NCBI GenBank assembly: GCA_000961585.1
Contig: LADN01000078.1
Coordinates: 1-49,353, forward strand
DNA length: 49,353 nt
Direction of reading: 5' to 3'
Source of the DNA: Peptococcaceae bacterium BRH_c4a
GTDB lineage: Bacteria > Bacillota > Desulfotomaculia > Desulfotomaculales > Desulfocucumaceae
In this document: piece after piece, positions 41,824-49,353 of the stretch
How the letters are laid out: each line of letters starts with the position of its first letter
Numbering within the stretch: position 1 is the stretch's first letter
The notes under the pieces: model-generated
What the model was told of the DNA's origin: nothing
Databases searched by the model: none
The model's input: the letters and a program-made list of their open reading frames with translations, nothing else
Program-made: the position numbers and the translations under genes

Positions 41824-42279
41824 TTATTTGTTTGGCAATAATGTAGGACTGTCCTGCGATGGTGATTCGTTCTGCTCCTGTTCTTCCCGCGTCATTTCTG
41901 GTGCGAGACGCAGAACAAAATCTCGGACCGCTTTTGCGCCGCTCAGTGCCTGCCGCATATCCCGTTCCTCCAGGATGGGTTCCATTGGGTATCTTGGCTG
42001 AATGCCGAAAGCAGTCAGGTCGGAGCACTGGTCGGCTATCTTTTTAAAGGTATCGGACAGATCCGAACAGAGTTTGCGCAATTCATTTAAATCATGTATC
42101 TTGGGCGGATTAATACCGTGCAAAACAAGATAACCCTTAAGGTATTTCTCGGCGGATTGCTGGCAGTGATAGCAGATAATTTCCACAGGGACGGGACGCA
42201 TGTTGAGTAAATATTCGGCGCTGCTTAAATCCATTTCCGCAAGCCTTTGCCATTCCTGCGCGCGGGTGTGCTTATCCAT
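41824..42279 (-). CDS. HEPN-domain protein (MNT/HEPN module)
   Basis: A 151-residue HEPN protein (RAQEWQRLAEMDLSSAEYLL, VEIICYHCQQSAEKYLKGYL, PPKIHDLNELRKLC). It overlaps the preceding nucleotidyltransferase gene by 8 bases, the classic arrangement of an MNT-HEPN toxin-antitoxin pair. A clear Rx4-6H ribonuclease motif is not obvious to me, so it may belong to a HEPN subgroup without it. The acidic C-terminal tail (EMTREEQEQNESPSQD) looks disordered. Confidence 0.85.
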   Translation of the reverse strand: MDKHTRAQEWQRLAEMDLSSAEYLLNMRPVPVEIICYHCQQSAEKYLKGYLVLHGINPPKIHDLNELRKLCSDLSDTFKKIADQCSDLTAFGIQPRYPMEPILEERDMRQALSGAKAVRDFVLRLAPEMTREEQEQNESPSQDSPTLLPNK

Positions 42280-42595
42280 ACAGCACCATGCCCTCTTGGG
42301 CTATTTGCCGCTCAATGGTGGGAGTGGATTTGCGTTGGTTAAACTTATTTTTTTTGCTGACTATCACATCCACAGGCATTGTTTTTTTATCCCGGATTGC
42401 TCTGTGGATTAACCTCATTGCGTCAATTTCCCGAAGATCTGTATTCTCTGACATCACCACATAAATATCCAGGTCTGAATCAGCATGCGGCGTACCGTTT
42501 GCGTAGGAGCCGAACAGGAATATCTGCTCCACGGGAATGGTGTTCACGATGATATCTTTAAGGATGTTCAACTCATCCCGGATTCGTTTTTCCAT
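42272..42595 (-). CDS. Minimal nucleotidyltransferase (MNT) antitoxin
   Basis: A 107-residue polymerase-beta-like nucleotidyltransferase. FGSYANGTPHADSDLDIYV shows the GS-X10-DxD metal-binding motif. Such MNT proteins neutralise their HEPN partners, in some systems by adding nucleotides to a tyrosine on the toxin. It is the first gene of the pair and translationally overlaps the HEPN gene. Confidence 0.9.
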   Translation of the reverse strand: MEKRIRDELNILKDIIVNTIPVEQIFLFGSYANGTPHADSDLDIYVVMSENTDLREIDAMRLIHRAIRDKKTMPVDVIVSKKNKFNQRKSTPTIERQIAQEGMVLYG

Positions 42596-43033
42596 ATCGG
42601 CACCTCCATCTATTTTCAGTATATCCCGGCAGTTTCAGTATTACCATCTATCGGATATAACTATTATATCATAATTTTTGGAAAAAAGTGAGGAATCCAC
42701 CCGCACAAAAATCCTCTAAAATAATCCACCGTTCTCTGTGGAAGTCCTCGAACTTTTCGGTGGTCACATTATTAGGGTAAAGTTTTATGAAGAAGGCAAT
42801 ACAATATTTTACAAAATCACTGTTAATAGAGCGTTAGGGGTCAGCCCTTGACATTGGACATATTATCAAATGTCAAGGGCTGACTCCATAGGTCCGACCC
42901 CACAGGTCCCCTCGACCAGTTTGTTTTACAAACATATTTAAAACGGTTATACTTGTAAATAAAGGATGACAGATAACTGTTTTCATAACTGTTTTCATAT
43001 AAACCCTTACTAAAACTGCTGATAGATCGTGAT
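42596..43033. other. 438-bp non-coding spacer with hairpin repeat
   Basis: It holds the divergent start regions of the MNT and XRE genes and a palindromic repeat at 42837-42887: GGTCAGCCCTTGACAtt facing aaTGTCAAGGGCTGAC around a short loop. An ACTGTTTTCATA direct repeat lies at about 42977-43000 just before the XRE frame. I see no gene in it. Confidence 0.7.
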
Positions 43034-43210
43034 ATGAAATTAACGGACCTCGGGCTGTCATCGGCCACTAGGGCGAAGATTAACAAAAACGAATATGTGG
43101 CCATGGATGTTCTGAATCGGATTTGCAACCAACTGGACTGCCAGCCTGGGGATCTGTTTGAATACATCCCCGACAAAGAGGAGGAATCCACTCATGCAAC
43201 GCAGATTTAA
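43034..43210 (+). CDS. Small XRE/Cro-type regulator (possibly 5'-degenerate)
   Basis: From the ATG at 43034 the frame gives 58 residues: KLTDLGLSSATRAKINKNEY, then VAMDVLNRICNQLDCQPGDLFEYIPD. This is the second half of an HTH_26-type Cro/C1 domain. Codons upstream (SYKPLLKLLIDRD) clearly belong to the same protein back to 42989, but only a CTG is available as start before a stop at 42988. The helix-turn region is also a few residues shorter than usual. Its stop lies 17 bases inside hicB. It is likely the operon's autoregulator, perhaps damaged. Confidence 0.7.
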   Translation: MKLTDLGLSSATRAKINKNEYVAMDVLNRICNQLDCQPGDLFEYIPDKEEESTHATQI

Positions 43211-43421
43211 GGTAATCCTGGATTGGAATGAAGACGGGGGAGGATATACTGTTACTGTCCCGGCTTTACCCGGTTGTGTAACCCAGGGCGATACCATCGA
43301 AGAATCGTTAGAAAGGGCACAAGATGCCATAGAAGGCTTTATTGAGGCGTTAAAAATTATTGGTGAACCAATCCCTGTGAGTGATGTTGAAATTGCCGAA
43401 GTACAGGTAAATGTTTCATGA
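43194..43421 (+). CDS. hicB: HicB-type antitoxin
   Basis: A 75-residue HicB-like protein (RRFKVILDWNEDGGGYTVTVPALPGCVTQGDTIEESLERAQDAIEGFIEAL), the partial RNase-H-like fold of HicB antitoxins. No separate C-terminal DNA-binding domain is present, consistent with the XRE gene just upstream supplying that role. The ATG at 43194 has AGAGGAGG upstream. Its stop overlaps the hicA start (ATGA). Confidence 0.92.
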   Translation: MQRRFKVILDWNEDGGGYTVTVPALPGCVTQGDTIEESLERAQDAIEGFIEALKIIGEPIPVSDVEIAEVQVNVS

Positions 43422-43648
43422 CCCGCCTGCCCAGGGTAACTGCCAAAGAAGTCTTCAACGGCTTAAAAAGAAACGGTTTTGAAGTTATCAGAACCAGTGG
43501 TAGTCATCATTTTTTGCATCGCCCGGGAAGCGGGATAGTTACTATATCAATTCACCCTGGTGAAATTGTTAAGCCAAAAACGCTGAAGTCTATTTTAAAG
43601 CAAACAGGCCTTACAGTTGAAGAGTTGATTGACTTGCTACGAAATTAG
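43418..43648 (+). CDS. hicA: HicA-type mRNA interferase toxin
   Basis: A 76-residue HicA toxin with a dsRBD-like fold: LPRVTAKEVFNGLKRNGFEVIRTSGSHHFLHRPG. The His in GSHH is the catalytic residue; it ends VKPKTLKSILKQTGLTVEELIDLL as is typical. It cleaves mRNA when free of HicB. It overlaps hicB by 4 bases. The gene appears intact. Confidence 0.92.
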   Translation: MTRLPRVTAKEVFNGLKRNGFEVIRTSGSHHFLHRPGSGIVTISIHPGEIVKPKTLKSILKQTGLTVEELIDLLRN

Positions 43649-43649
43649 T

Positions 43650-43673
43650 GGGGTTAGCCCTTGACATTTGACA
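43650..43673 (+). repeat. GGGGTTAGCCCTTGACATttgaca repeat
   Basis: A third member of the GGGGTCAGCCC family, between hicA and the transposase remnant. It is near-identical to the words at 41274-41297 and 42837-42860. Confidence 0.75.
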
Positions 43674-43769
43674 GAGACGTTTAGCGCAGTTATTTCGATC
43701 CCGTATCCTCTATTATTTCCTCCCTTACCTTGAAAAATAGCTTATTTTCTTTGGTGGCTCACGAATAGC

Positions 43770-44363
43770 TTAACTCCCTACAGGTCTCCTCTGATGGCAA
43801 ATTATACCAGACAAGGCAAGAACCGTCCCCGCTTGCCTCCCGGTTGTAAGAAGTGCCCTGTCCGGATAAGCATGACCGTCTTGATACACAAGGCATTGAT
43901 GAATTTTTACACCTGCTTTTGTTTTGCGGTAATCGGCCCATCTGTAACTGTTAAGACAAAGGGTAATGGTGCTGGCATCAATTATATGGACACGGTCGGC
44001 ATTAGGGGTGGCACTTAAACTATTGGTGGTTTTTTGCATTGCAATTTTTGCCACTTGGGTAAACACGGCTCCCCAGAAGTCACTACTCATTTCTTTAAAA
44101 CGCCTGGATAACTGTGATGCACTGATTGAATTAAGCTTTAGATTGTCTTGAAGGTCAATATCATTTTTTACCCTGTCGGCCAGTGCCCTAATGGATTCAA
44201 TTTGGACAACCTGAGCAATAAACATGATGTAGAGCAATTTAATTGTAAATAGTTTTTTGATGTACCTGTCTGCACTGGTGTCTTTGATTAGGGAACAAAA
44301 TTTTTCATAGGGAAATTGATTTAGTACTTCAATAAATGTGGATTTAGTGGTATCCTTATCCAT
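43770..44363 (-). pseudogene. Truncated IS4-type transposase
   Basis: Residues 1-150 match the N-terminal region of IS4-family DDE transposases with a DUF4372 start (FIEVLNQFPYEKFCSLI, RALADRV, LDLQ-like DIDLQDNLKLNSISASQLSRRF). HIIDASTITLCLNSYRWADY supplies the first catalytic Asp. After HAYPDRALLTT the protein loses similarity and ends at 197 residues, about half the usual length. The downstream DDE parts are missing, and a short continuation is visible only in another frame. It is non-functional. Confidence 0.8.
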
Positions 44364-44691
44364 GCGAGCTCTCCTTATTTTAGAGACTATGGACAGGATT
44401 ACCTGCTATAACTCTATTATAAGGAGTTTTTTAGTGAAATACAATGATATTTATTGAAAATGAACTAATTTGGATAAATTTAAGCAAATTTAAGGGTTGA
44501 AATTTTTATTTTTTGTTTGTGCAATGCTACTGATCTACGACACAAAAATATGGATTTTGTAGCTAGTTTTAAATATTCATTAACCTAAAAATATGCTTTT
44601 TTCAGTGGTCTCAATCGTCCCCTGACCCATATGGCGATTCAGGGCAGATTTATTAGCTTACACCATAAAGGCGTTCAAAGAGCCGACAACC
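44364..44691. other. AT-rich spacer, no gene seen
   Basis: About 330 bases of AT-rich sequence between the transposase start and the 4-fold-beta-flower-like gene. I see no open frame of note, tRNA or clear terminator. It probably holds the IS end and promoter remnants. Confidence 0.5.
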
Positions 44692-45087
44692 TCATTTGAA
44701 AAATTGTCTGCCGGACAGATTAGACCAGCTTAATGATTTTACCGATTTCACAAATTTGACCTGTCGAACACTTTTGACCGGTTTCACATGTTTTACGCTC
44801 TTGACGGGCTTTACATGTTTTACTGGTTTCACCGGTCCGGAACCACTGGCATCTTCAGTATAAAATACGCATTGGCCATGCAAGTCTCTAATCCACCCGT
44901 CTTCAAACCAACCCAAATGATTGCCGTTGAATCCATATGCGGCATCATCGTGGAAATATGCCACGGGTTCGCCGGTAAACAAATAGATAGTTTCACCGTC
45001 TTCGGTATAAGCTATGGGTTCACCGTTTCTGTTATAAAATGTTATTTTTCTCTCTCCTTTAAGTAAAGTCAAACCGTGCCTTTTCAT
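44692..45087 (-). CDS. 4-fold beta flower-like protein with VKxVK repeat tail
   Basis: About 131 residues. ITFYNRNGEPIAYTEDGETIYLFTGEPVAYFHDDAAYGFNGNHLG, then GWIRDLHGQCVFYTEDASG, forms repeated G-x-x-[IV]-x-Y/F blades like the '4-fold beta flower' family. The C-terminus is an unusual (VK[PS]VKHVK) tandem run. The start is unclear: the ATG at 45087 overlaps the end of the ATPase gene by 29 bases, and an AAAGGAGAG at 45051-45060 has no standard start codon after it. Overlap with the ATPase suggests one functional unit. Confidence 0.65.
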   Translation of the reverse strand: MKRHGLTLLKGERKITFYNRNGEPIAYTEDGETIYLFTGEPVAYFHDDAAYGFNGNHLGWFEDGWIRDLHGQCVFYTEDASGSGPVKPVKHVKPVKSVKHVKPVKSVRQVKFVKSVKSLSWSNLSGRQFFK

Positions 45088-47227
45088 TCGATACGAATCG
45101 TTCCGCATCAGTGATGTAATGATCGGGGACGATGTTGAAGCGCCGTACATCGAGCGAATACAGATAATCGTTCTCAATGTGATAGGTCTCATCAACATAT
45201 TTTCGTAACACGTCGTTCGTTTTGCGGAGCCGCTCTCTTGCCTCCGCATTCTGCTCCGTATACGAGCGGAGAATAAGCATTTTTATATACGGCAATCGTT
45301 CGCTCGAATATCGTTCCATTAAGCACTGGGGCGTGCATTGTGCGAGGACGGTGGCGTAGTCAAAGTCGGGTATGTAGTCTTTGATGAACGCGATGCCGTC
45401 AGCCTTTTGTGCGTCTGTTAATTTGTCTGTACCCTCGGAATCGTGTGTCGGCTCGGTGCGTCCATGTATAAGGCTCGACAAGATATTGTAGGCTTCCGAT
45501 TCTGCCCTCGGGTTCCTATACTGATGCTCAATGAATTTTCTGAGGCAACCTATCCGGGCGGCAATATCGATGCCCGAATCCATCGCCAGTTCCTTGAGCA
45601 ACACAACAGAGGACATCAGATCAGCATTCTTTTGGATAGGAGTACATTTTAGTTGGCCGTCGATGTTTTCAAAATACATGGCGCACACGGCAGAAGGGTC
45701 TTGCCGCCCCGAATTTGTCTGAATATAATCAATCACCGGTTCGAAGTCGTGCGTTAGCATTAGGACGGTGCGTTGGTATAGACTATTGGCCTTATCACCG
45801 GTTTTAAATAACCTGTTTATGATCGCATATTTTTTATTGCTGTCGAACGATGATATCGGGTCATCAAGTATCATAAGCTCAGCGTTTTGGCTGATGGCAT
45901 CGAACATGAACAAGATTAGCGCAAACGCGTGCTTTTCGCCCCAACTGAGATGCTTTCCAGGCGACTGTACATCGCCGGGATTTCCATCCGGCAAAATGAA
46001 CTTCAATAAAGCCCTTGCGTTATTCTCGCCGTTGACTTCAACGTCAAACGTATATTTGAATCCTGCTATGCTCAGAAAATCATTTATGTCCTTTTTGCGG
46101 TCGTTGACCTTATCCTGAATGTATTTGTTGTATTTTCCGATTTCGCCTTTCAGCACGCCGACCTTCGTCAACAAACTGTCAATCTCGGCGTTAATCGTTC
46201 CCATCTCAGTCTTTGTTAACTCTGATACGAAATAGGTATCGCAAGCCCGAAGGTCGACTTTCATATCAGCCAGTTTGGATTCCAAGTCCGCAATGGTATC
46301 CCTGTCTACAGAGGATCCATTGAACGACACAATCGCTGTTAAGCGGTCGTGAAGATATCGAGCTTCAGCGCCCAGTTTTGCAAGCTGTGTTTCGAGCACC
46401 GGAATACTCTCCTTAACGCCGAATAAGGAGCGCAGTTCCTTTGCTTTGTCCATGTTCAGATAGTCAGCAAGGTTTTCTATTGCTCTCGATATAGCGGCGG
46501 CATATTCCACACTTGCCTTATCAAAACTATCGACGAATACCTCATTTAACTTCTTTGTTTGCTCCGTATCGCTTACGGAGCAGTAAGGGCATCGGCCTTT
46601 GGCGCCAAACTCGGTGTAGCCCTTCAACCGCCACTCCGCCCACTTGGAGACCGTATCCTCTTCAAAGAAGGGGCTCAGTTCATTCAGTTCTGCGGGAGGG
46701 TTAAAGTACGCACCCTTACCGCTGAGGACGCCCTTGATTCCGCCTTTTCGCTTGGCAAGTTTATTACTCCCGCCCGTGAATTCAATATTACTGATTAAGA
46801 CGCCTATCTGCTGCTGTAGAGCAATTATCTCTTGGCGGCCTGTGATTGTCGTCTTGATCGTTGACAATGCGTCGTCAATATTCTTCTTAGCCTCATCGTA
46901 CTCTTTGGAGCGGATCAGCACCTCAAATGTATCCTTTATCAGCGTATCGGGCTGATAAACATACTGGCTAACGTAGGTATCGTCGAAGATCGCGGCTTTG
47001 CCGAAAGCCATACCGTCGATTGTCGGCGGTGCGGTGTCACTGTTTATACCGTAGGGCGCAAGCTCCGTAAGGGCTTTGCCTTGAGACGCAAGGTCGATAG
47101 CCCGCGCAATGGTGGACTTGCCAGTGCCGTTGCGCCCAAATAAGATGTTCAGCTTATCTGCACAAATATCTATTTCGCCACTCGTGATGTTATTGCAGTT
47201 TATAATTTTGATAGTCGCATCAGGCAT
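45059..47227 (-). CDS. AAA_13 family ATPase, RloC/PrrC-like
   Basis: A 722-residue SMC/ABC-type ATPase. LNILFGRNGTGKSTIARAI is Walker A near residue 30. A coiled-coil region surrounds GRCPYC (residues about 212-217), a single CxxC resembling the zinc hook of RloC/Rad50. HLSWGEKHAFALILFMFD is the ABC signature, and AELMILDDPISSFDSNKK is Walker B with D-loop. After LMLTHDFEPV a C-terminal domain contains RKFIEH and later IHGRTEPTH, an R-x3-E...H arrangement like that proposed for anticodon nucleases. A phage-defence role is plausible, but AAA_13 proteins are diverse. It is in a region of mobile and TA genes. Confidence 0.8.
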   Translation of the reverse strand: MPDATIKIINCNNITSGEIDICADKLNILFGRNGTGKSTIARAIDLASQGKALTELAPYGINSDTAPPTIDGMAFGKAAIFDDTYVSQYVYQPDTLIKDTFEVLIRSKEYDEAKKNIDDALSTIKTTITGRQEIIALQQQIGVLISNIEFTGGSNKLAKRKGGIKGVLSGKGAYFNPPAELNELSPFFEEDTVSKWAEWRLKGYTEFGAKGRCPYCSVSDTEQTKKLNEVFVDSFDKASVEYAAAISRAIENLADYLNMDKAKELRSLFGVKESIPVLETQLAKLGAEARYLHDRLTAIVSFNGSSVDRDTIADLESKLADMKVDLRACDTYFVSELTKTEMGTINAEIDSLLTKVGVLKGEIGKYNKYIQDKVNDRKKDINDFLSIAGFKYTFDVEVNGENNARALLKFILPDGNPGDVQSPGKHLSWGEKHAFALILFMFDAISQNAELMILDDPISSFDSNKKYAIINRLFKTGDKANSLYQRTVLMLTHDFEPVIDYIQTNSGRQDPSAVCAMYFENIDGQLKCTPIQKNADLMSSVVLLKELAMDSGIDIAARIGCLRKFIEHQYRNPRAESEAYNILSSLIHGRTEPTHDSEGTDKLTDAQKADGIAFIKDYIPDFDYATVLAQCTPQCLMERYSSERLPYIKMLILRSYTEQNAEARERLRKTNDVLRKYVDETYHIENDYLYSLDVRRFNIVPDHYITDAERFVSNEKARFDFT

Positions 47228-47400
47228 AACGATCGGTGTTCCTTTCTTTGTATTAAGCGTGTTTCAATGCCAAAGCAGTCTTGGACAGACATGCCTTTTC
47301 CTTATTTCTGTTAATTGGGGTTCTGGAATATATTTTCCTTATTATATCACAAGTTTTCCATAAAAAAATAGCAGTGCTCCGCTTTGAAAATCAACAAGGG

Positions 47401-47765
47401 TTAAGGTTGCAGCGTCTGCTTGTGAGCGGTCAAGTGTTTTGGATCCATTTCAAAGCCGCCCTTAAAGGTAATCCGTATCTTGCTGTCAGATAAAACCTTG
47501 ACTGAGTCTACGAACTGCCTGATCATGGCGTCGTCATACTCGGTCAGGTTGAAGTTTTCAATTTCAAGGATTCTAAAGATCTCATGCATTCTTGACTGGG
47601 TGTTTTCAGCGATGACATGCCGCTGCTCATGGTTTTTCAGGGCATCCTGCAGGTCCTTGATTTCATCGGATATCTCTTTGAATTTGCCATCGAAGTAATC
47701 GGCGCCGGCGCTTGACTTCGCGCTGATCTGGACGAGGTCGAGCATGGGGTCTTCCGGTACCGGGT
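47401..47765 (-). pseudogene. C-terminal fragment of a large serine recombinase
   Basis: The 114 residues (GKFKEISDEIKDLQDALKNHEQRH, IENFNLTEYDDAMIRQFVDSV, DSKIRITFKGGFEMD) match the coiled-coil and extreme C-terminal region of large serine recombinases. The catalytic N-terminal and zinc-ribbon domains are absent; the frame begins about 75 bases from the tmRNA 3' end. It is likely a leftover integrase of an element inserted beside ssrA. Confidence 0.75.
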
Positions 47766-47796
47766 ACCGAAGTTATTAAGTTATTTTTGATAGACA

Positions 47797-47824
47797 AAAC
47801 AAAAACCGCCCTATTAGGCGGTTC
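47797..47824 (-). terminator. Terminator of the tmRNA gene
   Basis: On the minus strand ACCGCC-taatag-GGCGGT is followed by TTTTTGTTTT. It lies about 17 bases after the tmRNA CCA end. Confidence 0.88.
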
Positions 47825-47840
47825 ACTTGTTTATGGGTAT

Positions 47841-48192
47841 TGGTGGAGGCGGGGGGAGTTGAACCCGCCGTCCGAAAGAAAGACCATAAGAGTTTCTCCG
47901 AGCGCAGGCTGCGATTTAAATTTTGCGCCTTTGGCGGCCGCAGCCGGCCTCCGCGGGAGCTATCTCGATGAGAGTCCCTTTGAGCCTCCGAGAATTGGCC
48001 CAAGAGCAAGCCCGTTTAAGTTACGCCTCATCCCGGGCCACGGGCCCAGCGCGGGTGAGACGTTACGCATTAAGCCGCGTAGGCTAGTTCGTTGTTGTTG
48101 GCAATTATAATTTTTCCACCGTATTACGGGCTGATGGAACCCCGGCTCGCTACTCTTACCACCTTTTCCCCCGTCGAAACCATTACGCCCCC
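47841..48192 (-). ncRNA. ssrA: tmRNA (SsrA)
   Basis: A 352-nt transfer-messenger RNA for ribosome rescue. The 5' end GGGGGCGTAATGGTTTCGAC and the 3' end GGGTTCAACTCC...CGCCTCCACCA pair through the 7-bp acceptor stem (one G-U). The CCA is encoded at 47841-47843. The tag frame reads A-NNNELAYAA-stop at about 48072-48105. It lies just downstream of smpB on the same strand, and the 3' end faces the recombinase fragment, a common integration target. Confidence 0.97.
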
Positions 48193-48297
48193 ATGTTTTG
48201 AGAGGTGGGAGGTGAGAGGTTGGAAGTGGGATGCTCGTGGGAATTGGCGATGCCAATTCCTTCTTAATCTTACCTCGCACTTCTCATGTCTCACTTC
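48193..48297. repeat. Inverted CTCACTTCTCA-type repeats around a palindrome
   Basis: Between smpB and ssrA, GAGAGGTGGGAGGTGAGAGG (about 48200) and CACTTCTCATGTCTCACTTC (about 48280) are opposite copies of a degenerate repeat around the palindrome GGAATTGGCGATGCCAATTCC (48239-48261). Relatives of both words occur near 89-113 and 496-520 beside the rRNA. Confidence 0.7.
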
Positions 48298-48753
48298 TCA
48301 ACGATTGCTTTCTTTCCTGGCTCTTTCCATTTCTCTCTTGGCGTCCCTTTCGGCCATGTCCTCCCGGCGGTCGTAGAGCTTTTTGCCACGGGCCAGGGCC
48401 AGTTCCACTTTGGCCCAGCCGTTTTTGAAGTATACTTTTAGGGGGATGAGGGAGAATCCCTTTTCCCGCACCTTGCCTAAAAGCCTCATTATTTCCGACC
48501 GGTGCATGAGCAGACGCCGTATGCGCTTGGGCTCGTGATTGAATCTGTTGCCCTGGGTGTAAGGGGATATATGCATATTATACAACAATAGTTCGGAATT
48601 CTCAACCCGGGCATAGCTGTCCTGCAGGTTGGTCTTGCCGGCGCGCAGGGATTTAACCTCGGTTCCGGTCAGCTCAATGCCTGCCTCGAAGGTTTCGATG
48701 ATCATGTATTCGTGCCTGGCCTTGCGGTTTACCGTTATTACTTTTTCAGGCAT
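48298..48753 (-). CDS. smpB: SsrA-binding protein SmpB
   Basis: A 151-residue tmRNA-binding protein required for trans-translation. [32 protein letters not shown], then [41 protein letters not shown], is the conserved OB-fold. The basic C-terminal tail ([24 protein letters not shown]) enters the ribosomal mRNA channel. The ATG at 48753 has GGAGGTCTCACG upstream; the longer frame to 48783 has no ribosome site. It is next to its RNA partner ssrA. Confidence 0.96.
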   Translation of the reverse strand: MPEKVITVNRKARHEYMIIETFEAGIELTGTEVKSLRAGKTNLQDSYARVENSELLLYNMHISPYTQGNRFNHEPKRIRRLLMHRSEIMRLLGKVREKGFSLIPLKVYFKNGWAKVELALARGKKLYDRREDMAERDAKREMERARKESNR

Positions 48754-48928
48754 CGTGAGACCTCCGAGAAAATAGGGTAACACTAATTATAACTCACCCC
48801 GGGCTGCTGTCAAGCAAAATTAAAGTCCCATCGGGCAGGGGCACGGGGACGCTGTCCCTGTTTTTCATTTTGAAGGATTTTATGAGGGTAAAATTTTTTT
48901 TGCCACAGAGATCACAGAGGAAAGAACA

Positions 48929-49353
48929 TTAAAGCATTAAAGCGCTGAAGCACCAAAGCATTTTTATGCAAGCCCAGAGTTTTTCCGGGGTCGCTCCGGG
49001 GTCACTTGAGGGTCGCTGCATTGTCGCTAATGGGTAGGCGGAGCGATTTAAGTCCGGCCTGCATTACCTCCTGCTGCAACTGTCTCTAAACTCGGTCGCC
49101 AACGGAATGCCGACCGCCTCCAACGCCGCGTCCTTGCGTCGATTCCGGCTTCCGGCTGCGTCCTGCAGCCGGCTCGGCATTCCGTAGGCTCGGTCGTTAA
49201 GAGACAGTAGCAGCCTCCGGTACATTCCGCACGGACTTAAATAACTCCCCCTCACTGCATGTCGCTTGAGGGTCGTTTTTAAGGCAGGCTGTCACTATTC
49301 TGGCTCCTGGCTTCTGGATTCTGGATTCCGCCGTCTGCAAGACGGCACCGCCG
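48929..49353. repeat. Large repeat, copy 2 (cut by window end)
   Basis: A near-identical second copy of 6975-7408, in the same orientation. The 207-bp palindromic core is at 49041-49247. Differences between copies include one in the outer stem that turns a G-U pair into A-U (CGGGCTT at copy 1, CGGACTT at copy 2) and one that breaks a pair. It is preceded by the gccacagagatcacagag word at 48901. The copy continues past the window end. Confidence 0.85.

Noticed and set aside
45088-45249. N-terminal extension of the beta-flower-like gene to 185 residues
   Set aside because: This part lies inside the ATPase gene in another frame, and homologue-like sequence starts only after it.
47401-47765. Functional integrase at ssrA
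   Set aside because: Only the C-terminal coiled-coil part of a serine recombinase is present; the catalytic domain is missing.

Overview
The window looks like chromosome from an anaerobic, probably spore-forming Firmicute of the Desulfotomaculum/Pelotomaculum (Peptococcaceae) kind. This is inferred from gene content: an Hdr/TusA/DsrE sulfur-redox operon, DUF438/hemerythrin and rubrerythrin-type proteins, a YndM-like DUF2512 protein, a CBO0543-family membrane protein, a sigma-54-controlled selenium/purine-type cluster, AGGAGG ribosome sites and frequent TTG/GTG starts. No taxonomic marker was searched.

Layout. (1) 1-420: the 3' end of 23S rRNA, then 5S rRNA enclosed by a perfect 25-bp inverted repeat. 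(2) 0.5-18.6 kb: mostly housekeeping and stress genes on both strands (aminotransferase, ferritin-like protein, GATase, asnB, zincin, MTH1187-type thiamine-binding protein, tautomerase, YgjP and Ste24 metallopeptidases, DUF438-hemerythrin-PAS protein, nadE, UPF0173 hydrolase, cupin, MFS transporter, L,D-transpeptidase). Between them lie degenerate short tandem repeats, often in inverted pairs, and a large palindromic repeat whose second copy is at the far end of the window. (3) 18.7-26.0 kb (minus): a tight eight-gene operon tusA-mvhD-hdrA/gltD fusion-hdrA-wHTH-hdrC-hdrB-dsrE. Upstream are ATACC/GGTAT palindromes resembling CsoR/CstR-type operators. (4) 26.3-27.3 kb: a small ferritin-like protein and a CBO0543 membrane protein. 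(5) 27.4-41.2 kb: a sigma-54 activator divergent from an anaerobic purine/urate-type catabolic cluster: ridA, ygeX, ssnA, NCS2 permease, preA-like, ygeY, ygeW, arcC, xdhD. Three TTATCA-N3-TGATAA boxes and a textbook -24/-12 promoter sit between them. Two gene remnants are visible inside the cluster: a decayed permease N-terminus, and what looks like the tail of a hydantoinase (hyuA). (6) 41.2-47.8 kb: an accessory region with a decayed ParE toxin plus antitoxin, MNT/HEPN, XRE-HicB-HicA, a truncated IS4-type transposase, an AAA_13/RloC-like ATPase overlapping a 4-fold-beta-flower-like gene, and a C-terminal fragment of a serine recombinase, abutting (7) the tmRNA gene and smpB. (8) The window ends inside the second copy of the large palindromic repeat.

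How the genes work together. The Hdr operon would pass persulfide sulfur between TusA and DsrE and couple it to a bifurcating-type HdrABC/MvhD core carrying an extra NAD(P)H-binding GltD module. The purine cluster would import a purine, hydroxylate it with a molybdenum enzyme, open the ring, split diaminopropionate-type intermediates to ammonia and pyruvate (RidA clearing enamines), and recover ATP through a carbamoyltransferase and carbamate kinase.
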